NCBI GenBank assembly: GCA_017936785.1
Contig: JAGBEV010000026.1
Location: forward strand, 1 to 64,000
Direction of reading: 5' to 3'
Length of the DNA stretch: 64,000 nt
DNA from: Lachnospiraceae bacterium
GTDB lineage: Bacteria; Bacillota; Clostridia; Lachnospirales; Lachnospiraceae
This document shows, piece by piece, positions 62,834-64,000 of the stretch; positions within the stretch are counted from its first letter, which is position 1; every line of letters begins with the position of its first letter. The position numbers were made by a program, and so were the translations under genes. The notes under the pieces were generated by a model, which was not told the DNA's origin, did no database searches, and worked only from the letters and a program-made list of their open reading frames with translations.

Positions 62834-63001
62834 TGTTTCGTCTCCTTTCTTTCTCTCAATGTACCTATTCGGTTTCTTCTCATTTGTACTCTTTTCCTGG
62901 TCTTCTCCTCCTTTCTATTAAACATAGACAATACTCCCAAATTCTCCGGCTATTATCTTTATGCCTTTGAATTCATAATAAAAATCCCCTACTTTTTGTT
63001 A

Positions 63002-63030
63002 AGGGCTGTCACACTTTGCATGACAGCCCT
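63002..63030. terminator. hairpin between TrmH and cellulase genes
   Basis: AGGGCTGTCA and TGACAGCCCT pair perfectly around 9 bases. It probably ends the methyltransferase transcript. The remaining 300 bp between the two genes is AT-rich, with no clear riboswitch or gene. Confidence 0.6.
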
Positions 63031-63142
63031 AACATTTCAACAAAAAATCCAAAAATATTTTATTATTTTTATGTAAATTTACTATTTTATAATACCAGCC
63101 ATATGAATAAATGTCAATTACATAATATTATTTAAAAGTCCA

Positions 63143-63943
63143 TCACCCCCTCCTCTGACGTGCTGCTTCATACATCACAACTGCCGCTGCTACTGCTGCA
63201 TTGAGGGATTCCAGACTGCCACCCATCGGAATACGGATACGTCCTGTCAAACTTTCACTTACTTCCCAGGAAATACCATTTGCTTCATTTCCAATCACTA
63301 TTCCAGATGGTTTCCGGTAATCAACCTGATCATAGCATTCACTTCCCTCCATCATTGTCCCATATACCGAGATGCCTTTTCCTTTCATCTTCTCTATAGT
63401 CTGGGAAAGATTTTCTACATAAACAAAAGGAACACGGAAAATCGCTCCCATCGTTGAGCGAACCACCTTAGGATTAAAAACATCTACACTTTCCCTGCTG
63501 AGAATCACTCCGGACATGCCCGCCCCTTCACTGGTACGAAGGATGGTTCCCAGATTTCCCGGATCCCGAAGTGCATCCAATAAAAGAAAGACAGCCTTTT
63601 CATCCGAAAGGATCTCCTCCAGGGTATACTCTGGCATCTTTACCACACCAAGGATTCCCTGCGGTGTCACAGTTTCTGAAATCTGCTCCAGTATATGCTG
63701 TGAGACTATTTCTACCAGTGCGCCAGCAAACTCTTCAGACACCTCCTGTTCCATTTTCGCACTCCATTCCTGCCGGTAAAGATGTTCGCCTATGTAGATC
63801 TTCTGTAATTTCCCATAAGATGCTGCTTCTCTTGTCAGTTTAATCCCTTCTGTGACAAAACATTTACTTTTACGCCGTTGTCTTGCATTTTTCTGTAATT
63901 TTACCAATTCCTTTATCTGTGGATTTGACTCACTGCTTATCAT
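63143..63943 (-). CDS. TrmH-family (SPOUT) rRNA/tRNA 2'-O-methyltransferase
   Basis: The 266-residue protein has a substrate-binding N-terminal part (VKLQKNARQRRKSKCFVTEG) and a SPOUT domain with its motifs: LLDALRDPGNLGTILRTSEG (near 120), GIVIGNEANGIS (near 212) and IPMGGSLESLNAAVAAAV at the end. It methylates a ribose in RNA using SAM. The exact target cannot be told; RlmB or TsnR-like enzymes are closest. AAAAGGAG precedes the ATG. Confidence 0.92.
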   Translation of the reverse strand: MISSESNPQIKELVKLQKNARQRRKSKCFVTEGIKLTREAASYGKLQKIYIGEHLYRQEWSAKMEQEVSEEFAGALVEIVSQHILEQISETVTPQGILGVVKMPEYTLEEILSDEKAVFLLLDALRDPGNLGTILRTSEGAGMSGVILSRESVDVFNPKVVRSTMGAIFRVPFVYVENLSQTIEKMKGKGISVYGTMMEGSECYDQVDYRKPSGIVIGNEANGISWEVSESLTGRIRIPMGGSLESLNAAVAAAVVMYEAARQRRG

Positions 63944-64000
63944 ATATGACTCCTTTTCCGTTCCAACTAAAAGTTCTGTTCTCTCTAGTATAACTCCCTT

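Overview
The window looks like the chromosome of a low-GC Gram-positive gut anaerobe of the class Clostridia, most likely a Lachnospiraceae member. The grounds are its AT-rich sequence, strong AGGAGG-type ribosome binding sites, a DUF6145-like gene beside birA and coaX, a secreted Big2/FnIII cellulase and a Pst operon of clostridial type. Almost everything is coded on the minus strand. No tRNA and no CRISPR array were seen.

Left chromosomal part (1-10.5 kb): the 5' end of a 16S rRNA gene leaves the window at position 1, with its promoter at 241-269. Then come a polytopic membrane protein, upp, a GGDEF-like/EAL protein that overlaps upp, and the phosphate operon pstS-pstC-pstA-pstB-phoU behind a likely Pho-regulated promoter. 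PstS appears to be circularly permuted: its C-terminal half precedes its N-terminal half. A small membrane protein and an NYN-domain protein follow.

Middle (10.514-49.82 kb): an integrative and conjugative element (ICE) of about 39.3 kb sits inside a polysaccharide deacetylase (PdaB-like) gene. The 5' part of that gene lies right of the element and the 3' part lies left. The same 7 bp, ATCTACA, occurs at both junctions, and joining the halves there restores an open frame through the motif QWDVDSLDW. A large serine recombinase lies at the right end. The rest of the element holds:
- a plasmid-like module: ParA, ParB, tandem-RHH protein, TOPRIM protein, and a two-winged-helix protein next to an AT-rich stretch with a perfect DnaA box;
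- mobilisation: a MobP2-type relaxase fused to many Sel1 repeats, two small accessory proteins and a structured oriT candidate;
- a type IV secretion system: VirB4 (with a separate N-terminal partner), VirD4, VirB6-like, VirB2-like and VirB3-like proteins, and a two-domain wall hydrolase;
- surface genes: class B sortase, InlB-repeat protein, and a thioester/SpaA adhesin frame cut by one in-frame TAA;
- an XRE regulator diverging from the transfer operon;
- accessory genes: secreted transglutaminase-like protein, ImmA/IrrE peptidase with a membrane protein, and a par/Fst-like type I toxin-antitoxin locus.
A palindrome GGTGCCA-N4-TGGCACC recurs upstream of the par, relaxase and transglutaminase genes. 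At two promoters it is part of a duplicated module that also holds a 26-bp exact repeat.

Right chromosomal part (49.8-64 kb): the 5' piece of the split deacetylase, a MATE transporter, dusB, coaX, a DUF6145-like gene, birA, ornithine carbamoyltransferase, a SPFH/NfeD membrane pair, a 1530-residue secreted GH5 cellulase and a TrmH-family rRNA methyltransferase.
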